In this document: positions 10,715 to 19,658 of the stretch, one piece after another
Layout: every line of letters begins with the position of its first letter
How positions within the stretch are numbered: the first letter of the stretch is position 1
NCBI RefSeq assembly: GCF_000709795.1
Contig: NZ_KL503803.1
Coordinates: forward strand, 248,001-312,000
Source: Bartonella bacilliformis Ver097
GTDB taxonomy: Bacteria > Pseudomonadota > Alphaproteobacteria > Rhizobiales > Rhizobiaceae
Length of the DNA: 64,000 nucleotides
Reading direction: 5' to 3'
The notes under the pieces: generated by a model
The model's database searches: none
What the model saw: only the letters and a program-made list of their open reading frames with translations
Told to the model about the DNA's origin: nothing
Program-made: the position numbers and the translations under genes

Positions 10715-11113
10715 ATGGCTGGCTTTTTAAAACAAATCTTTACGTGGTGGAATGGTAATACCATTAATACGCGCTTTTTTACGTGGCGCAAGGGGAAGCG
10801 TATAGGAGAAGATCAGTTTGGCAATATTTATTATGAAGGCGGTCGTCATAAAGATGGTTATCCGCGCCGTTGGGTGATTTATAAAGATTTTTCTGAGGCT
10901 TCTACTATTCCTTCAGGTTGGCATGGCTGGATTCATCATCGTTGTGATATGCCACCTACAGAAGAGAATTATAAAGCATATGAGTGGGAAAAACCTCATA
11001 GTCAAAACATGACAGGAACAAGAAAAGCATATCGACCAAAAGGATCTATCGCTTATAATGCTGAGCATCTTTCTGCGCGTAAAGATTATGATGCATGGTT
11101 TCCTAAAAAATAG
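10715..11113 (+). CDS. NADH:ubiquinone oxidoreductase subunit NDUFA12 family protein
   Basis: This 132-residue protein belongs to the NDUFA12/17.2 kDa family, an accessory subunit of respiratory complex I found in alphaproteobacteria and mitochondria. Recognisable segments are DQFGNIYYEGG, the RRWVIY block and the motif SGWHGWIHH. The C-terminal half has YRPKGS and ends in DYDAWFPKK. It lies apart from the nuo operon, which is not in this window. The DUF2155 gene follows closely, an association I know from related genomes. Confidence 0.9.
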   Translation: MAGFLKQIFTWWNGNTINTRFFTWRKGKRIGEDQFGNIYYEGGRHKDGYPRRWVIYKDFSEASTIPSGWHGWIHHRCDMPPTEENYKAYEWEKPHSQNMTGTRKAYRPKGSIAYNAEHLSARKDYDAWFPKK

Positions 11114-11201
11114 AGTGTTTTAATTGATATGTTATTTTATTTCCTTAACTGGCTATATTTAGAGCCGAAATTGTTTATTTGAATTAATTGATGTGGTGTT
11201 T

Positions 11202-11600
11202 ATGAAATTTTGTTTAGTATCAAAATTCAGGCATTTTTCTTGCGTTTTTTTAATGGGAATGATGGGGGGGGTGTTGTGGGTAGGGAATATGCAAGCAAAA
11301 CGTGTTAGCAATACGATTGCTGTTTTTTCTGGCCTTGATAAAATTACTGGTCGAACTACTCGTTTTGAGGTTGCTATTGATGAGGTTTATCAATTTGGTG
11401 CTTTGCAAGTAACACCACGAGTGTGTTATACAAGTTCTGAGGGTGAGCCCGCTCGTACAACTAGTTTTATTGAAGTCAATGAAGTAATGTTAGATAAAAA
11501 AACGCGACGTATTTTTACGGGGTGGATATTGGCAGATAGTCCTGGTTTGAATGCAGTTGAGCATCCTATTTATGATGTATGGCTAAAAGATTGCAAATAA
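11202..11600 (+). CDS. DUF2155 domain-containing periplasmic protein
   Basis: This protein has about 132 residues and an N-terminal signal-peptide-like segment (basic start, hydrophobic stretch with MGMMGGVLWVG, possible cleavage after MQA). It then matches the DUF2155 pattern: a block starting IAVFSGLDKITGR and FEV, a Cys in PRVCYTS, FIEV and GWILADSPGLNAVEHPIYD, and a terminal Cys. Function is unknown. The two conserved cysteines in the exported domain could form a disulfide. An in-frame GTG at 11193 would add three residues. No clear ribosome binding site decides between the two starts. Confidence 0.85.
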   Translation: MKFCLVSKFRHFSCVFLMGMMGGVLWVGNMQAKRVSNTIAVFSGLDKITGRTTRFEVAIDEVYQFGALQVTPRVCYTSSEGEPARTTSFIEVNEVMLDKKTRRIFTGWILADSPGLNAVEHPIYDVWLKDCK

Positions 11601-11776
11601 AATATCGTTAACTTTCCCGCTGAATGATTTTAAAAGTAATTATTCTTAGAATAAAATTGCATGCAGGAAAAGGTTTTTAATTTTTTTCAGTGAGTGTTGT
11701 TAATTTTATGTAAGCTTGACACAAGGATAGTTTTTTAAACTGTAATGGTCACTTTTTTCTTGAAGGAATCAATGAT

Positions 11777-12256
11777 ATGCATACCTTTACATTTAACAAA
11801 AAATTATTAGCTGCTGCACTTATGATAACTCTGGTAAGGTGCCAATTATCATAATTATGATATATAGGTCACAGAAGTAAGTTCAGGAAATTTCTATTAC
11901 GCCCATAATCCTTTAATTCTGTTTGAGATGCAAGCGAGGTGGATTAGTAATCAAGGGTATGTTCTTGATATAACAACAACTTCAACTAATTCAGGTGATC
12001 TTAATTTAACTTTAGCATGGTCTCAAAATCGCAATTATCGTTATATTCCAGGAGGGAAATAGTAATTATGTGTGTTATTGGTTGTATAGTGTCTGAAAAG
12101 GGACGCTTGTTTATCCCTGAAGATGAATTTCATACATATGCACGTACGGGCTTTAAGTTTCAATTGATAGGGCGTGGTAATTCTGTAAATGGTTTTCTTG
12201 ATGCACGTTCTTTTCGGCGTGTTTTGTCTAAGATGCAAGTTTTACCACGCAAGTGA
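11777..12256 (+). pseudogene. Decayed small lipoprotein-like gene
   Basis: Three pieces in shifting frames look like one former gene. The first (11777-11854) starts after a gaagg ribosome binding site and encodes MHTFTFNKKLLAAALMITL then VRCQ, a signal peptide ending in a damaged lipobox where Arg replaces the usual Gly/Ala/Ser before Cys. The second (11868-12062, another frame) contains VSSGNFYYAHNP and LNLTLAWSQNRNYRYIPG. The third (about 12063-12256, a third shift) contains SEKGRLFIPEDEFHTYARTG and ends KMQVLPRK. At least two frameshifts and one stop separate them. I do not recognise the family. Confidence 0.65.
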
Positions 12257-12361
12257 TATCCGATATTGAGAAGTGCACACTAGAAAAGTCTAGAGTTGAT
12301 GATTTTTTCATTATTACAGTTGGCATACTGAGATTTTTTTATAGTGGAGATTGTATGTAAA

Positions 12362-13096
12362 ATGAAAATTACTCATTCTCAATATGATGATGCTTTATTT
12401 TCACAAAATCGGCCTAAAGAACCGTTATTAAATGTTCCTTTTATTATAATTTTTTTGATAGCATTTTGTTTTTTCATTTATTTTGTTTCTCATTTTGTTT
12501 CTGATCAGCTTCATGCTAGAATTTTTGTGTTATTTGCATTTATACCGGTTTTTTTCAAGGCTGATCCTGTAGGCTGTTTTCATACTGTTGTTAGTTATTC
12601 ATTTATGCACGGTAGTTTAAGACATATTGCTCTTAATATGATTTGGCTTTTGGTCTTTGGGTCTCCTTTGGTAAGGCATTTAGGCAATTTACGTTTTTTA
12701 ATTTTTTGGGTCTTAACAGCAGTTGCATCTGTATTGACTTATTTTATTTTTCATCAAAACAGTGAAATACCGCTTATTGGAGCATCAGGTGCGATTTTTG
12801 GAATGATGGGAGCTGCTGTACGTTACTTTTTTTCTACTTGTTCTAATTCTAGTACAAGAGATGGAAAATTTGAGAGACCTTTATTGTCGATCAGGGAAGC
12901 TCTTCATTCAAGGACTGTACTTATTTATCTTGGTGTGTGGTTTATGATTAATTTTATCACAGGCATATTTCCATATTTTAGCGAAGAAGATAATGTTTCA
13001 ATAGCATGGGAAGCTCATGTTGGTGGTCTGATTTCAGGATTTTTATTGATTAGTTTTTTTAACATTCCATGGAGAAAATCAAAAATTACGGTCTAA
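12362..13096 (+). CDS. Rhomboid family intramembrane serine protease
   Basis: This 244-residue multi-pass membrane protein has at least five to six hydrophobic segments. The catalytic Ser is in GASGAIFG (S142) and the catalytic His in AHVGG (H219). The HGSLRHIALNM segment matches the conserved loop/TM2 region of rhomboids. These enzymes cleave transmembrane helices within the bilayer; the substrate here is unknown. A GTG start at 12344 is also possible, but ATG 12362 is preceded by ggag and gives the more usual N-terminus. The 3' end overlaps the convergent rlmB by 11 bases. Confidence 0.9.
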   Translation: MKITHSQYDDALFSQNRPKEPLLNVPFIIIFLIAFCFFIYFVSHFVSDQLHARIFVLFAFIPVFFKADPVGCFHTVVSYSFMHGSLRHIALNMIWLLVFGSPLVRHLGNLRFLIFWVLTAVASVLTYFIFHQNSEIPLIGASGAIFGMMGAAVRYFFSTCSNSSTRDGKFERPLLSIREALHSRTVLIYLGVWFMINFITGIFPYFSEEDNVSIAWEAHVGGLISGFLLISFFNIPWRKSKITV

Positions 13097-13916
13097 GATA
13101 TTTATGAGTTGCGTAGAGAGCAATTGTTGCTGCATTTGAAACATTTAATGATTTAATATTTCCAGGCATATCAAGGCGTGCCAATGTGCAAACAGTTTCG
13201 CGTGTTTTTTTGCGCAAACCTTTTCCCTCTGCTCCTAAGATTAGGGCAATTTTTTGACCTGTTAATGCGATCTCTAGTGGTTTTTCACCCTCTGAATCAA
13301 GTCCAAAGCTAATAAAATCAGCTTTATGGAGTTCTTTAAGTGCTTCAGCGAGGTTACATACAGTAATATAATCGATCATTTCCAAAGCTCCAGAAGCTGC
13401 TTTAGCAAGTACACCGCTTTCTTGTGGTGAGTGGCGATGAGTGGTAATGAGTGCTCCAGCTTTAAATGCAACGGCAGAACGCATGATGGCGCCAACATTA
13501 TGGGGATCAGTAATTTGATCCATTACAACAACAAGATCAGAATGAGTGAGTTCGGATAAATGGCGTGGTTTGAGAGGTTCAGTCTCTAAGACAACACCTT
13601 GATGCACTGCGTCACTTCCAATAAGGGTATCCAGTTTTTTAGGCGAGCACAATTCTAGAGGACAAGGTAGGTTTGATTCAACTATATTTAGCCGTTTTAA
13701 GGCGTTTGGTGTGACATAAAGACATTTTAAGACTCTATTAGGATTTTGAAGACCTGCATTAACCGCATGGATACCATAAAGACGGATTTTTCCTGCTATT
13801 AATGGAGAAGGGCCGTATTTGAAACGTGCTGAAGGTGAGGAAATGAAACCCTTTGTATCACGATATTGGCGACGAAGGTTTGCAAAATAAGAATTTTTAC
13901 GTGCTTTTTCTATCAT
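13086..13916 (-). CDS. rlmB: 23S rRNA (guanosine-2'-O-)-methyltransferase RlmB / TrmH family
   Basis: This 276-residue SPOUT methyltransferase probably methylates the ribose of a conserved guanosine in 23S rRNA (G2251 in E. coli). An N-terminal substrate-binding domain (LYGIHAVNAGLQNP) is followed by the knotted catalytic domain with the three TrmH motifs: DQITDPHNVGAIMRSA, LILGAEGKGL and MPGNIKSLNVSNAATIALY. The N-terminus carries a roughly 45-residue basic extension. It ends inside the convergent rhomboid gene. Confidence 0.9.
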   Translation of the reverse strand: MIEKARKNSYFANLRRQYRDTKGFISSPSARFKYGPSPLIAGKIRLYGIHAVNAGLQNPNRVLKCLYVTPNALKRLNIVESNLPCPLELCSPKKLDTLIGSDAVHQGVVLETEPLKPRHLSELTHSDLVVVMDQITDPHNVGAIMRSAVAFKAGALITTHRHSPQESGVLAKAASGALEMIDYITVCNLAEALKELHKADFISFGLDSEGEKPLEIALTGQKIALILGAEGKGLRKKTRETVCTLARLDMPGNIKSLNVSNAATIALYATHKYLRP

Positions 13917-14012
13917 ATTTTTCTTATAACCCGTTAATCGAAAATATTGGTAAAAAATAAAGATAAATTTAGATTATTATTAGGAAATTTGTATAAAATT
14001 GTATTTATTTTG

Positions 14013-14041
14013 TTGACAGATACAAGACTAATCGTCATAAC
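14013..14041 (+). promoter_or_regulatory. Candidate promoter of the tRNA-Tyr/tRNA-Gly/tuf transcription unit
   Basis: A perfect TTGACA (14013-14018) is followed after 17 bases by CATAAC (14036-14041), about 80 bases before tRNA-Tyr. This fits a strong housekeeping promoter for a stable-RNA and tuf operon. It is a pattern match only. Confidence 0.5.
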
Positions 14042-14120
14042 CGCTGCGCAACTAACTTTGATTTTAGAAAAATTGTTATTAGTTATGGTGATGGTTTTCG
14101 CAAAACTCTACTGATTTAAT

Positions 14121-14204
14121 GGAGGGGTGCCCGAGTGGTTAAAGGGGGCGGACTGTAAATCCGTTGCGTATGCTACGTTGGTTCGAATCCAACCCCCTCC
14201 ACCA
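14121..14204 (+). tRNA. tRNA-Tyr (anticodon GUA)
   Basis: Acceptor GGAGGGG pairs with CCCCTCC. The anticodon stem GCGGA/TCCGT holds loop CTGTAAA with anticodon GTA at 14155-14157. A long variable arm is present as in bacterial tRNA-Tyr, and CCA is encoded. It is the first gene of the conserved tRNA-Tyr, tRNA-Gly, tuf, tRNA-Trp, secE order. Confidence 0.96.
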
Positions 14205-14227
14205 TTTGTCAGATAGCGAGTTAGGAT

Positions 14228-14301
14228 GCGGGTATAGCTCAATGGTAGAGCAGCAGCCTTCCAAGCTGAATATGCGGGTTCGATTCCCGCTACCCGCTCC
14301 A
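14228..14301 (+). tRNA. tRNA-Gly (anticodon UCC)
   Basis: Acceptor GCGGGTA pairs with TACCCGC. Loop CTTCCAA carries anticodon TCC at 14260-14262, the T-loop is GTTCGATTC, and CCA is encoded. It lies 23 bases after tRNA-Tyr. Confidence 0.96.
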
Positions 14302-14463
14302 GATATTTGAGGATTAAGCAGAGATCGTGGTAGAGTTTTTTCTATCATGAATGAGGCGGATTTTTTCGTCTTTTGGTATAATAGTCGGACTGGTAATCAG
14401 CCCGGTAGAGTTTAGTGCTGAAGACCTGTTTCACAGGTGCTAAGAGACAAGAGATCGACGGCG

Positions 14464-15639
14464 ATGGCAAAGAGCAAATTTGAACGTACGAAGCCGCATG
14501 TTAATATTGGCACAATTGGTCATGTTGATCATGGTAAGACGTCGTTGACAGCAGCGATTACGAAGTATTTTGGTGAATTTAAGGCCTATGATCAAATTGA
14601 TGCGGCCCCTGAAGAGCGGGCGCGTGGGATTACCATTTCTACTGCACATGTTGAATATGAAACAGATCAGCGTCACTATGCGCATGTTGATTGTCCTGGG
14701 CACGCAGATTATGTGAAGAATATGATCACAGGGGCAGCGCAAATGGATGGTGCTATTCTGGTGGTTTCTGCAGCAGATGGTCCGATGCCTCAAACTCGTG
14801 AGCATATTTTGTTGGCGCGTCAGGTTGGTGTTCCTGCGATTGTTGTTTTTTTGAATAAAGTTGATCAGGTTGATGATGCTGAGCTTTTGGAGCTTGTTGA
14901 GCTTGAGGTTCGAGAGCTTCTTTCAAAATATGATTTTCCAGGAGATGATATACCGATTGTTAAGGGGTCAGCATTAGCTGCTCTTGAGGATTCAGATAAA
15001 AGCATAGGAGAGGATGCTGTTCGTTTTTTGATGAGTGAGGTTGATAGATATATACCGACTCCTGAGCGTCCAATTGATCAACCATTTTTGATGCCGATTG
15101 AGGATGTATTTTCGATTTCAGGGCGTGGAACGGTTGTGACCGGTCGTGTTGAGCGTGGAGTTATTAAAGTTGGTGAAGAAATTGAGATTGTAGGGATACG
15201 TCCAACGTCTAAGACGACGGTTACTGGTGTTGAGATGTTTCGCAAGCTTTTAGATCAAGGTCAAGCGGGTGATAATATTGGTGCGTTGCTTCGTGGTATT
15301 GACCGTGAGGGAATTGAGCGTGGTCAGGTTTTGGCGAAACCTGGTTCAGTGACTCCGCATACCAGATTTAAAGCAGAAGCTTATATTTTGACGAAAGATG
15401 AAGGTGGACGTCATACGCCGTTTTTTACGAATTATCGTCCTCAATTTTATTTTCGTACGACAGACGTGACAGGGATTGTTACGCTTCCTGAGGGGACAGA
15501 AATGGTTATGCCTGGTGATAATGTTGCGATGGATGTATCTTTGATTGTTCCTATTGCCATGGAAGAGAAGCTTCGTTTTGCGATCCGTGAAGGGGGTCGT
15601 ACTGTTGGGGCTGGTATCGTTTCTAAAATCATCGAGTAA
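14464..15639 (+). CDS. tuf: Elongation factor Tu
   Basis: This 391-residue GTPase delivers aminoacyl-tRNA to the ribosome. All G motifs are present: GHVDHGKT, the RGIT switch I, DCPGHAD, NKVD and SAL. Domains II and III follow, with [18 protein letters not shown] and the C-terminal [13 protein letters not shown]. An in-frame start at 14437 would add nine residues; [14 protein letters not shown] at 14464 is the family start. This is the copy linked to secE-nusG; alphaproteobacteria often carry a second one in the str operon, which is not in this window. Confidence 0.97.
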   Translation: MAKSKFERTKPHVNIGTIGHVDHGKTSLTAAITKYFGEFKAYDQIDAAPEERARGITISTAHVEYETDQRHYAHVDCPGHADYVKNMITGAAQMDGAILVVSAADGPMPQTREHILLARQVGVPAIVVFLNKVDQVDDAELLELVELEVRELLSKYDFPGDDIPIVKGSALAALEDSDKSIGEDAVRFLMSEVDRYIPTPERPIDQPFLMPIEDVFSISGRGTVVTGRVERGVIKVGEEIEIVGIRPTSKTTVTGVEMFRKLLDQGQAGDNIGALLRGIDREGIERGQVLAKPGSVTPHTRFKAEAYILTKDEGGRHTPFFTNYRPQFYFRTTDVTGIVTLPEGTEMVMPGDNVAMDVSLIVPIAMEEKLRFAIREGGRTVGAGIVSKIIE

Positions 15640-15684
15640 TTAAAATAATTGTTTAGGAGCGTCTTTGGTTTTTTCTTAAGAGTT

Positions 15685-15757
<73 letters not shown>

Positions 15758-15795
15758 CCGTATTAATTGCCATTTTAGTCGTATTACTCTGAGTG

Positions 15796-15834
15796 AAAAG
15801 TAAAGAAGAAGGTTAACTTCTTTTTTTACTTTTT
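15796..15834 (+). terminator. Probable terminator after tRNA-Trp
   Basis: An A-rich arm ending GAAG pairs with CTTC followed by a T-rich arm (ACTTTTT), with a loop around GGTTAA. The imperfect stem with a T tract lies about 40 bases after tRNA-Trp and would separate the tuf unit from secE. Confidence 0.5.
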
Positions 15835-15987
15835 GTATAAGACTTGTTTTTTTGTATATGAATCGGTATTAAATAGAAAATGAAAAGACCTCATAAAGAG
15901 GGGAAGAGATTTTTTTATTTTTATATCATTTGTTTATTGCATGATTTGTAATAAAATTGGAAAGAATATAGTGTAACTGATGATGTC

Positions 15988-16191
15988 ATGACCAATCCAA
16001 TTGCCTTCTTAAAACAGGTTCGTGCAGAAATCACGAAAATAAAGTGGCCTACACGTCGTGAGACGGTTATTTCTACTGTTATGGTGTTGGTAGTGACGGC
16101 AGTTGCTTCAGCTTTCTTTTTTATTGTAGATCAGGTTATAAATTTTAGTGTGTGGCAGGGTATTGATTTCTTAAAGTATATTTTTGGTTAA
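15988..16191 (+). CDS. secE: Preprotein translocase subunit SecE
   Basis: This 67-residue single-span protein of the SecYEG channel has the usual short bacterial form. An amphipathic segment has the conserved EITKIKWPTRRET, followed by one transmembrane helix (about residues 28-50). It lies 20 bases before nusG, the universal secE-nusG pairing. Confidence 0.95.
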   Translation: MTNPIAFLKQVRAEITKIKWPTRRETVISTVMVLVVTAVASAFFFIVDQVINFSVWQGIDFLKYIFG

Positions 16192-16211
16192 TCCTATAAG
16201 GAAGTGTAGCA

Positions 16212-16742
16212 GTGGTTGCTCGTTGGTATATTATTCAAGCATATTCGAATTTTGAAAAAAAAGTGGCAGAGGCTATTAGTAAAGAGGCGAAGAAAAAAGG
16301 GCTTGATCATTTGTTCAAAAAGATTTTTGTTCCAATAGAGCGTGTTGTTGAAGTTCGTCGGGGGCGTAAAGTTGATTCTGAGCGCAAATTTTTTCCTGGT
16401 TATGTTCTTGTTTGTGCTGAATTGACGGATGAGGTTTATCATCTTATTAATAATACTCCTAAAGTAGCTGGTTTTTTAGGTTCAGATGCACGACCTGTTC
16501 CTATTTCTGATAGAGAGGCTGAGCAAATTCTGAAACAGGTTCAGGAAGGCGTTGAATCTCCGAAATCCTCTGTTACATTTGAAGTTGGTGAGCAGGTACG
16601 AATAGCTGATGGGCCTTTTGTTTCGTTTAATGGTGTTGTTCAGGAAGTTGAAGAAGATCGTTCTCGTCTTAAAGTTGAGGTGCTAATTTTTGGGCGTCCT
16701 ACGCCTGTTGATTTAGAATTTGGTCAAGTTGAAAAACTTTGA
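16212..16742 (+). CDS. nusG: Transcription termination/antitermination protein NusG
   Basis: This 176-residue protein joins RNA polymerase to Rho or ribosomal protein S10. The NGN domain has RWYIIQAYSNFEKKVAEAI and FPGYVLV. The C-terminal KOW domain contains VRIADGPFVSFNGVVQEV. The start codon is GTG, preceded by aaggaag. It leads into the rplK operon after a 152-base spacer that holds a structured leader. Confidence 0.96.
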   Translation: MVARWYIIQAYSNFEKKVAEAISKEAKKKGLDHLFKKIFVPIERVVEVRRGRKVDSERKFFPGYVLVCAELTDEVYHLINNTPKVAGFLGSDARPVPISDREAEQILKQVQEGVESPKSSVTFEVGEQVRIADGPFVSFNGVVQEVEEDRSRLKVEVLIFGRPTPVDLEFGQVEKL

Positions 16743-16803
16743 TTGAAATTGAAGTGATTTTTTATCACTTTAAATGATAGGTGGAAGGTGATTTTATGGT
16801 TTT

Positions 16804-16850
16804 TGCCAGCTTAATGACCCAGACCACCCAACTGCAGTGGGTATTTGGCA
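16804..16850 (+). promoter_or_regulatory. Structured leader of rplK-rplA
   Basis: Two nested inverted repeats lie 45-90 bases before rplK: TGCCA (16804-16808) with TGGCA (16846-16850), enclosing ACCCA (16826-16830) with TGGGT (16838-16842). In E. coli, L1 represses this operon by binding its leader mRNA. Here this is inferred from position and pairing only. Confidence 0.4.
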
Positions 16851-16894
16851 TAATGAAGTGCCAGTTTACCGATGTTAAGTAAAGGCAGATTATT

Positions 16895-17323
16895 ATGGCA
16901 AAAAAAAGTGCAGGTCAGTTAAAATTGCAAGTTCCAGCAGGAACAGCTACTCCTTCTCCGCCAATAGGTCCTGCTCTTGGGCAGCGTGGTATTAATATAA
17001 TGGAGTTTTGTAAAGCTTTTAATGCAGCTACGCAAGAGATGGAAAAGGGAGCGCCAATTCCAGTAGTTATTACTTATTATCAAGATAAATCTTTCACATT
17101 TTCTTTAAAGACGCCTCCTGTGTCCTTTTTTTTGAAAAAAGAAGCAAATTTGAAATCTGGTTCAAAAGAGCCTGGTAAGGTGTTTGTAGGGACTATATCT
17201 CGTGACAAAATTCATTCAATCGCAGAAGCGAAAATGAAAGATCTTAACGCAAATGATATTGAAGCAGCGATGCGCATGATTGAAGGTTCTGCTCGCTCTA
17301 TGGGTTTAGAAGTGGTAGGCTAA
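16895..17323 (+). CDS. rplK: 50S ribosomal protein L11
   Basis: This 142-residue protein of the GTPase-associated centre has the standard family length. It has the conserved start [19 protein letters not shown], then [19 protein letters not shown] and [11 protein letters not shown]. The C-terminal rRNA-binding domain has the ending [12 protein letters not shown]. rplA follows after four bases, so the two genes are co-transcribed. Confidence 0.97.
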   Translation: MAKKSAGQLKLQVPAGTATPSPPIGPALGQRGINIMEFCKAFNAATQEMEKGAPIPVVITYYQDKSFTFSLKTPPVSFFLKKEANLKSGSKEPGKVFVGTISRDKIHSIAEAKMKDLNANDIEAAMRMIEGSARSMGLEVVG

Positions 17324-17327
17324 TGTT

Positions 17328-18026
17328 ATGGTAAAAGTAGTGAAAAGAATAAAGAAAATTCGTGAAGGCATTAATTTTAATGAACTTTATGCTTTAACAG
17401 ATGCTGTTTTGATGGTTAAAGAGCGTGCAGTGGCTAAATTTGATGAAACGATAGAGATTTCGATGAATTTGGGTGTCGATCCTCGTCATGCAGATCAGAT
17501 GGTGCGTGGTGTTGCTCATCTGCCTAATGGAACGGGAAAAAATATTCGTGTTGCTGTTTTTGCGCGTGGTGACAAAGCTGAAGAGGCTAAAGCTGCTGGT
17601 GCTGATATTATTGGTGCCGAAGATTTGTTTGAGACAGTTAACTGTGGGACGATAAGTTTTGATCGTTGTATTGCAACACCAGATATGATGCCTCTTGTTG
17701 GTCGTCTCGGTAAGGTTCTTGGTCCAAGAAGTTTAATGCCAAATCCCAAAGTTGGAACTGTGACAACGGATATTGCTGGTGCTGTTAAAGCGTCTAAAGG
17801 AGGAGCTGTTGAATTTCGTGTTGAAAAGGCTGGAATTGTGCACGCTGGTGTTGGTAAGGCTTCTTTTGGAGCTGAACAGCTTGTAGAGAATATTAAAGCC
17901 TTTGCTAGTGCGGTTATTAAGGCTAAGCCACAAGGTGCAAAAGGTGAATATATTAAGCGAGTTGCAGTGTCTTCAACTATGGGTATCGGGATTAAAGTTG
18001 ATCCTGCAACGATTCGTTCAGAGTGA
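17328..18026 (+). CDS. rplA: 50S ribosomal protein L1
   Basis: This 232-residue protein forms the mobile L1 stalk and typically represses its own operon. Conserved elements include [39 protein letters not shown] with [11 protein letters not shown], and the C-terminal [20 protein letters not shown]. It follows rplK after four bases. Confidence 0.97.
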   Translation: MVKVVKRIKKIREGINFNELYALTDAVLMVKERAVAKFDETIEISMNLGVDPRHADQMVRGVAHLPNGTGKNIRVAVFARGDKAEEAKAAGADIIGAEDLFETVNCGTISFDRCIATPDMMPLVGRLGKVLGPRSLMPNPKVGTVTTDIAGAVKASKGGAVEFRVEKAGIVHAGVGKASFGAEQLVENIKAFASAVIKAKPQGAKGEYIKRVAVSSTMGIGIKVDPATIRSE

Positions 18027-18089
18027 ATTTTTAAAAATATAATCTTATTTCGGATTATATTTGGGGTGTTGGTTTTTTCTGACATCTAC

Positions 18090-18300
18090 TTATCTGAGCT
18101 TTATTAAGCTCGGGTCATGCCGAAAGAAATTTCGGAATGTCCTGTCCGAGATTGTAGGTGATACTTTGGGTATCTTAATCAAAGAAAGCCTGCATGAGAC
18201 TGAGGTAAGAACTTTTAGGGTTAAGGAACTAAAGGGATTTGAGTCAGGGTTACCTTTGATCGTTTGTGCGTGAAGAAGGGGACAGGATCCTCATCGATGG
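18090..18300 (+). promoter_or_regulatory. Structured leader of rplJ-rplL (L10 leader type)
   Basis: The 347-base gap between rplA and rplJ holds several clean hairpins: GAGCT/AGCTC (18096-18100 with 18107-18111), CCGAAA/TTTCGG closing a GAAA tetraloop (18120-18135), and GATAC/GTATC (18150-18164). A bacterial L10 leader to which L10-L12 binds for feedback control is known at this place. I infer it from position and folding, not from a covariance search. Confidence 0.55.
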
Positions 18301-18373
18301 TATAAAACTTTATGCTGTTAAAGGTAATGAACAGGTTTGTTTTTTAAGTAAACTTGTTAAATGGAGAAAGACA

Positions 18374-18892
18374 GTGAATAGAGCAGAAAAACGTGAATTT
18401 GTCACATGGCTTAACGGGATTTTTCAGGAGTCTGGTTCTGTTGTTGTTGCACATTATTCTGGTTTAACAGTTGCACAGATAAGTGATCTTCGTTCAAAAA
18501 TAGATGAAGCTGGTGGTGCTGTTAAAATTGCCAAAAACACTCTTGCTAAAATTGCTCTTCAGGGTACGCAATCTGAATCGATGGTAGATTTATTCACCGG
18601 GCAAACACTTATTGCTTATTCAAAAGATCCAATTGTAGCACCAAAAGTTGCTGTTGATTTTGCGAAAACCAATGATAAATTGGTTATCCTTGGTGGTTCG
18701 ATGGGGGCAGTAAGTTTGAGTGTTGATGCTGTGAAGTCTTTGGCTTCATTGCCTTCACTGAACGAATTGCGGGCAAAGCTTGTGGGTATGATTTCTACAC
18801 CTGCAACTCGTGTTGTTCAAGTTATCAAAGCACCTGCTGGTCAGGTTGCACGTGTAATTGGTGCATATGCTCAAAAGGGGGAGGCTGCTTGA
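18374..18892 (+). CDS. rplJ: 50S ribosomal protein L10
   Basis: This 172-residue stalk base protein anchors L7/L12 dimers. The conserved start is [10 protein letters not shown], followed by [30 protein letters not shown] and the C-terminal L12-binding helix. The open frame extends upstream to 18266. I chose GTG 18374 because it gives the family start and has ggagaaag just before it, whereas the upstream part lies in the structured leader. Confidence 0.95.
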   Translation: MNRAEKREFVTWLNGIFQESGSVVVAHYSGLTVAQISDLRSKIDEAGGAVKIAKNTLAKIALQGTQSESMVDLFTGQTLIAYSKDPIVAPKVAVDFAKTNDKLVILGGSMGAVSLSVDAVKSLASLPSLNELRAKLVGMISTPATRVVQVIKAPAGQVARVIGAYAQKGEAA

Positions 18893-18994
18893 AGCTTATG
18901 TTCGTAATTTATTTTACGAAATGGCTTTGGGATTTTCTGTTTTTTGGATAAGTTTAAATAATAATTCAAATCTTTTAACTTAAGGAATTAAAAC

Positions 18995-19369
18995 ATGGCT
19001 GATCTAGCAAAGATCGTAGAAGACCTTTCTAACCTTACTGTTTTGGAAGCTGCTGAGCTTTCAAAATTACTTGAAGAAAAATGGGGAGTATCTGCTGCTG
19101 CTTCTGTAGCAGTTGCTGCTGTTAGCAGTGGTGCTGCTGCTCCAGCTATTGAAGAAAAGACAGAATTTGATGTTGTTCTTGTTGATGGTGGCACTCAGAA
19201 GATAAATGTTATTAAAGAAGTTCGAGCTCTTACTGGTCTTGGTCTTAAAGAGGCAAAAGACTTGGTTGAAGGAGCACCTAAGCCGATTAAAGAGGGTGTT
19301 TCTAAAGATGAGGCAGAAAAAATTAAAGCTCAACTTGAAGCAGCTGGTGCTAAAATTGAACTTAAATAA
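18995..19369 (+). CDS. rplL: 50S ribosomal protein L7/L12
   Basis: This 124-residue stalk protein recruits translational GTPases. An N-terminal dimerisation helix ([20 protein letters not shown]) is followed by an Ala-rich hinge (about 40-53) and a C-terminal domain with [18 protein letters not shown]. It lies 102 bases after rplJ with a clear aaggaat ribosome binding site. Confidence 0.97.
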   Translation: MADLAKIVEDLSNLTVLEAAELSKLLEEKWGVSAAASVAVAAVSSGAAAPAIEEKTEFDVVLVDGGTQKINVIKEVRALTGLGLKEAKDLVEGAPKPIKEGVSKDEAEKIKAQLEAAGAKIELK

Positions 19370-19379
19370 TTTTTTATCG

Positions 19380-19404
19380 GCAGACATGTATGTCTTATGT
19401 CTGC
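19380..19404 (+). promoter_or_regulatory. Hairpin between rplL and rpoB
   Basis: A perfect 8-bp stem GCAGACAT/ATGTCTGC with a 9-base loop lies 10 bases after the rplL stop and is followed by a mixed T-rich tract. In many bacteria partial termination here lowers rpoBC expression relative to rplJL. That role is inferred from position. Confidence 0.45.
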
Positions 19405-19658
19405 TGATTTCTCTTTTTCGTTAAAGGAGTTTAATTGTTTCAGCCATTTCCTAACAGTTTATAGCTATAAGGAGATGAGTTGTATCTGTGAGAATTTTAG
19501 CAATTAGACCAAGTGATAAAACTTGGTTGAAGTGTATAGAATTAAAAATAGTGCCTATTTTGACAGGGCATTAAATAAACGGGTCTGTATGTGCAGACTA
19601 ATAACGTAAAGCTTTTAAGGTTTAGTCTACTTTGAATAGTGAAAATCGAGGAGCGACA

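Noticed and set aside
14440-14805. 121-codon minus-strand open frame over tuf
   Set aside because: It is a shadow of the highly conserved G domain of EF-Tu.
17516-18085. 189-codon minus-strand open frame opposite rplA
   Set aside because: It lies wholly over rplA and its 3' flank, has low-complexity Ala/Pro/Thr/Ser composition typical of an antisense shadow, and has no family match.
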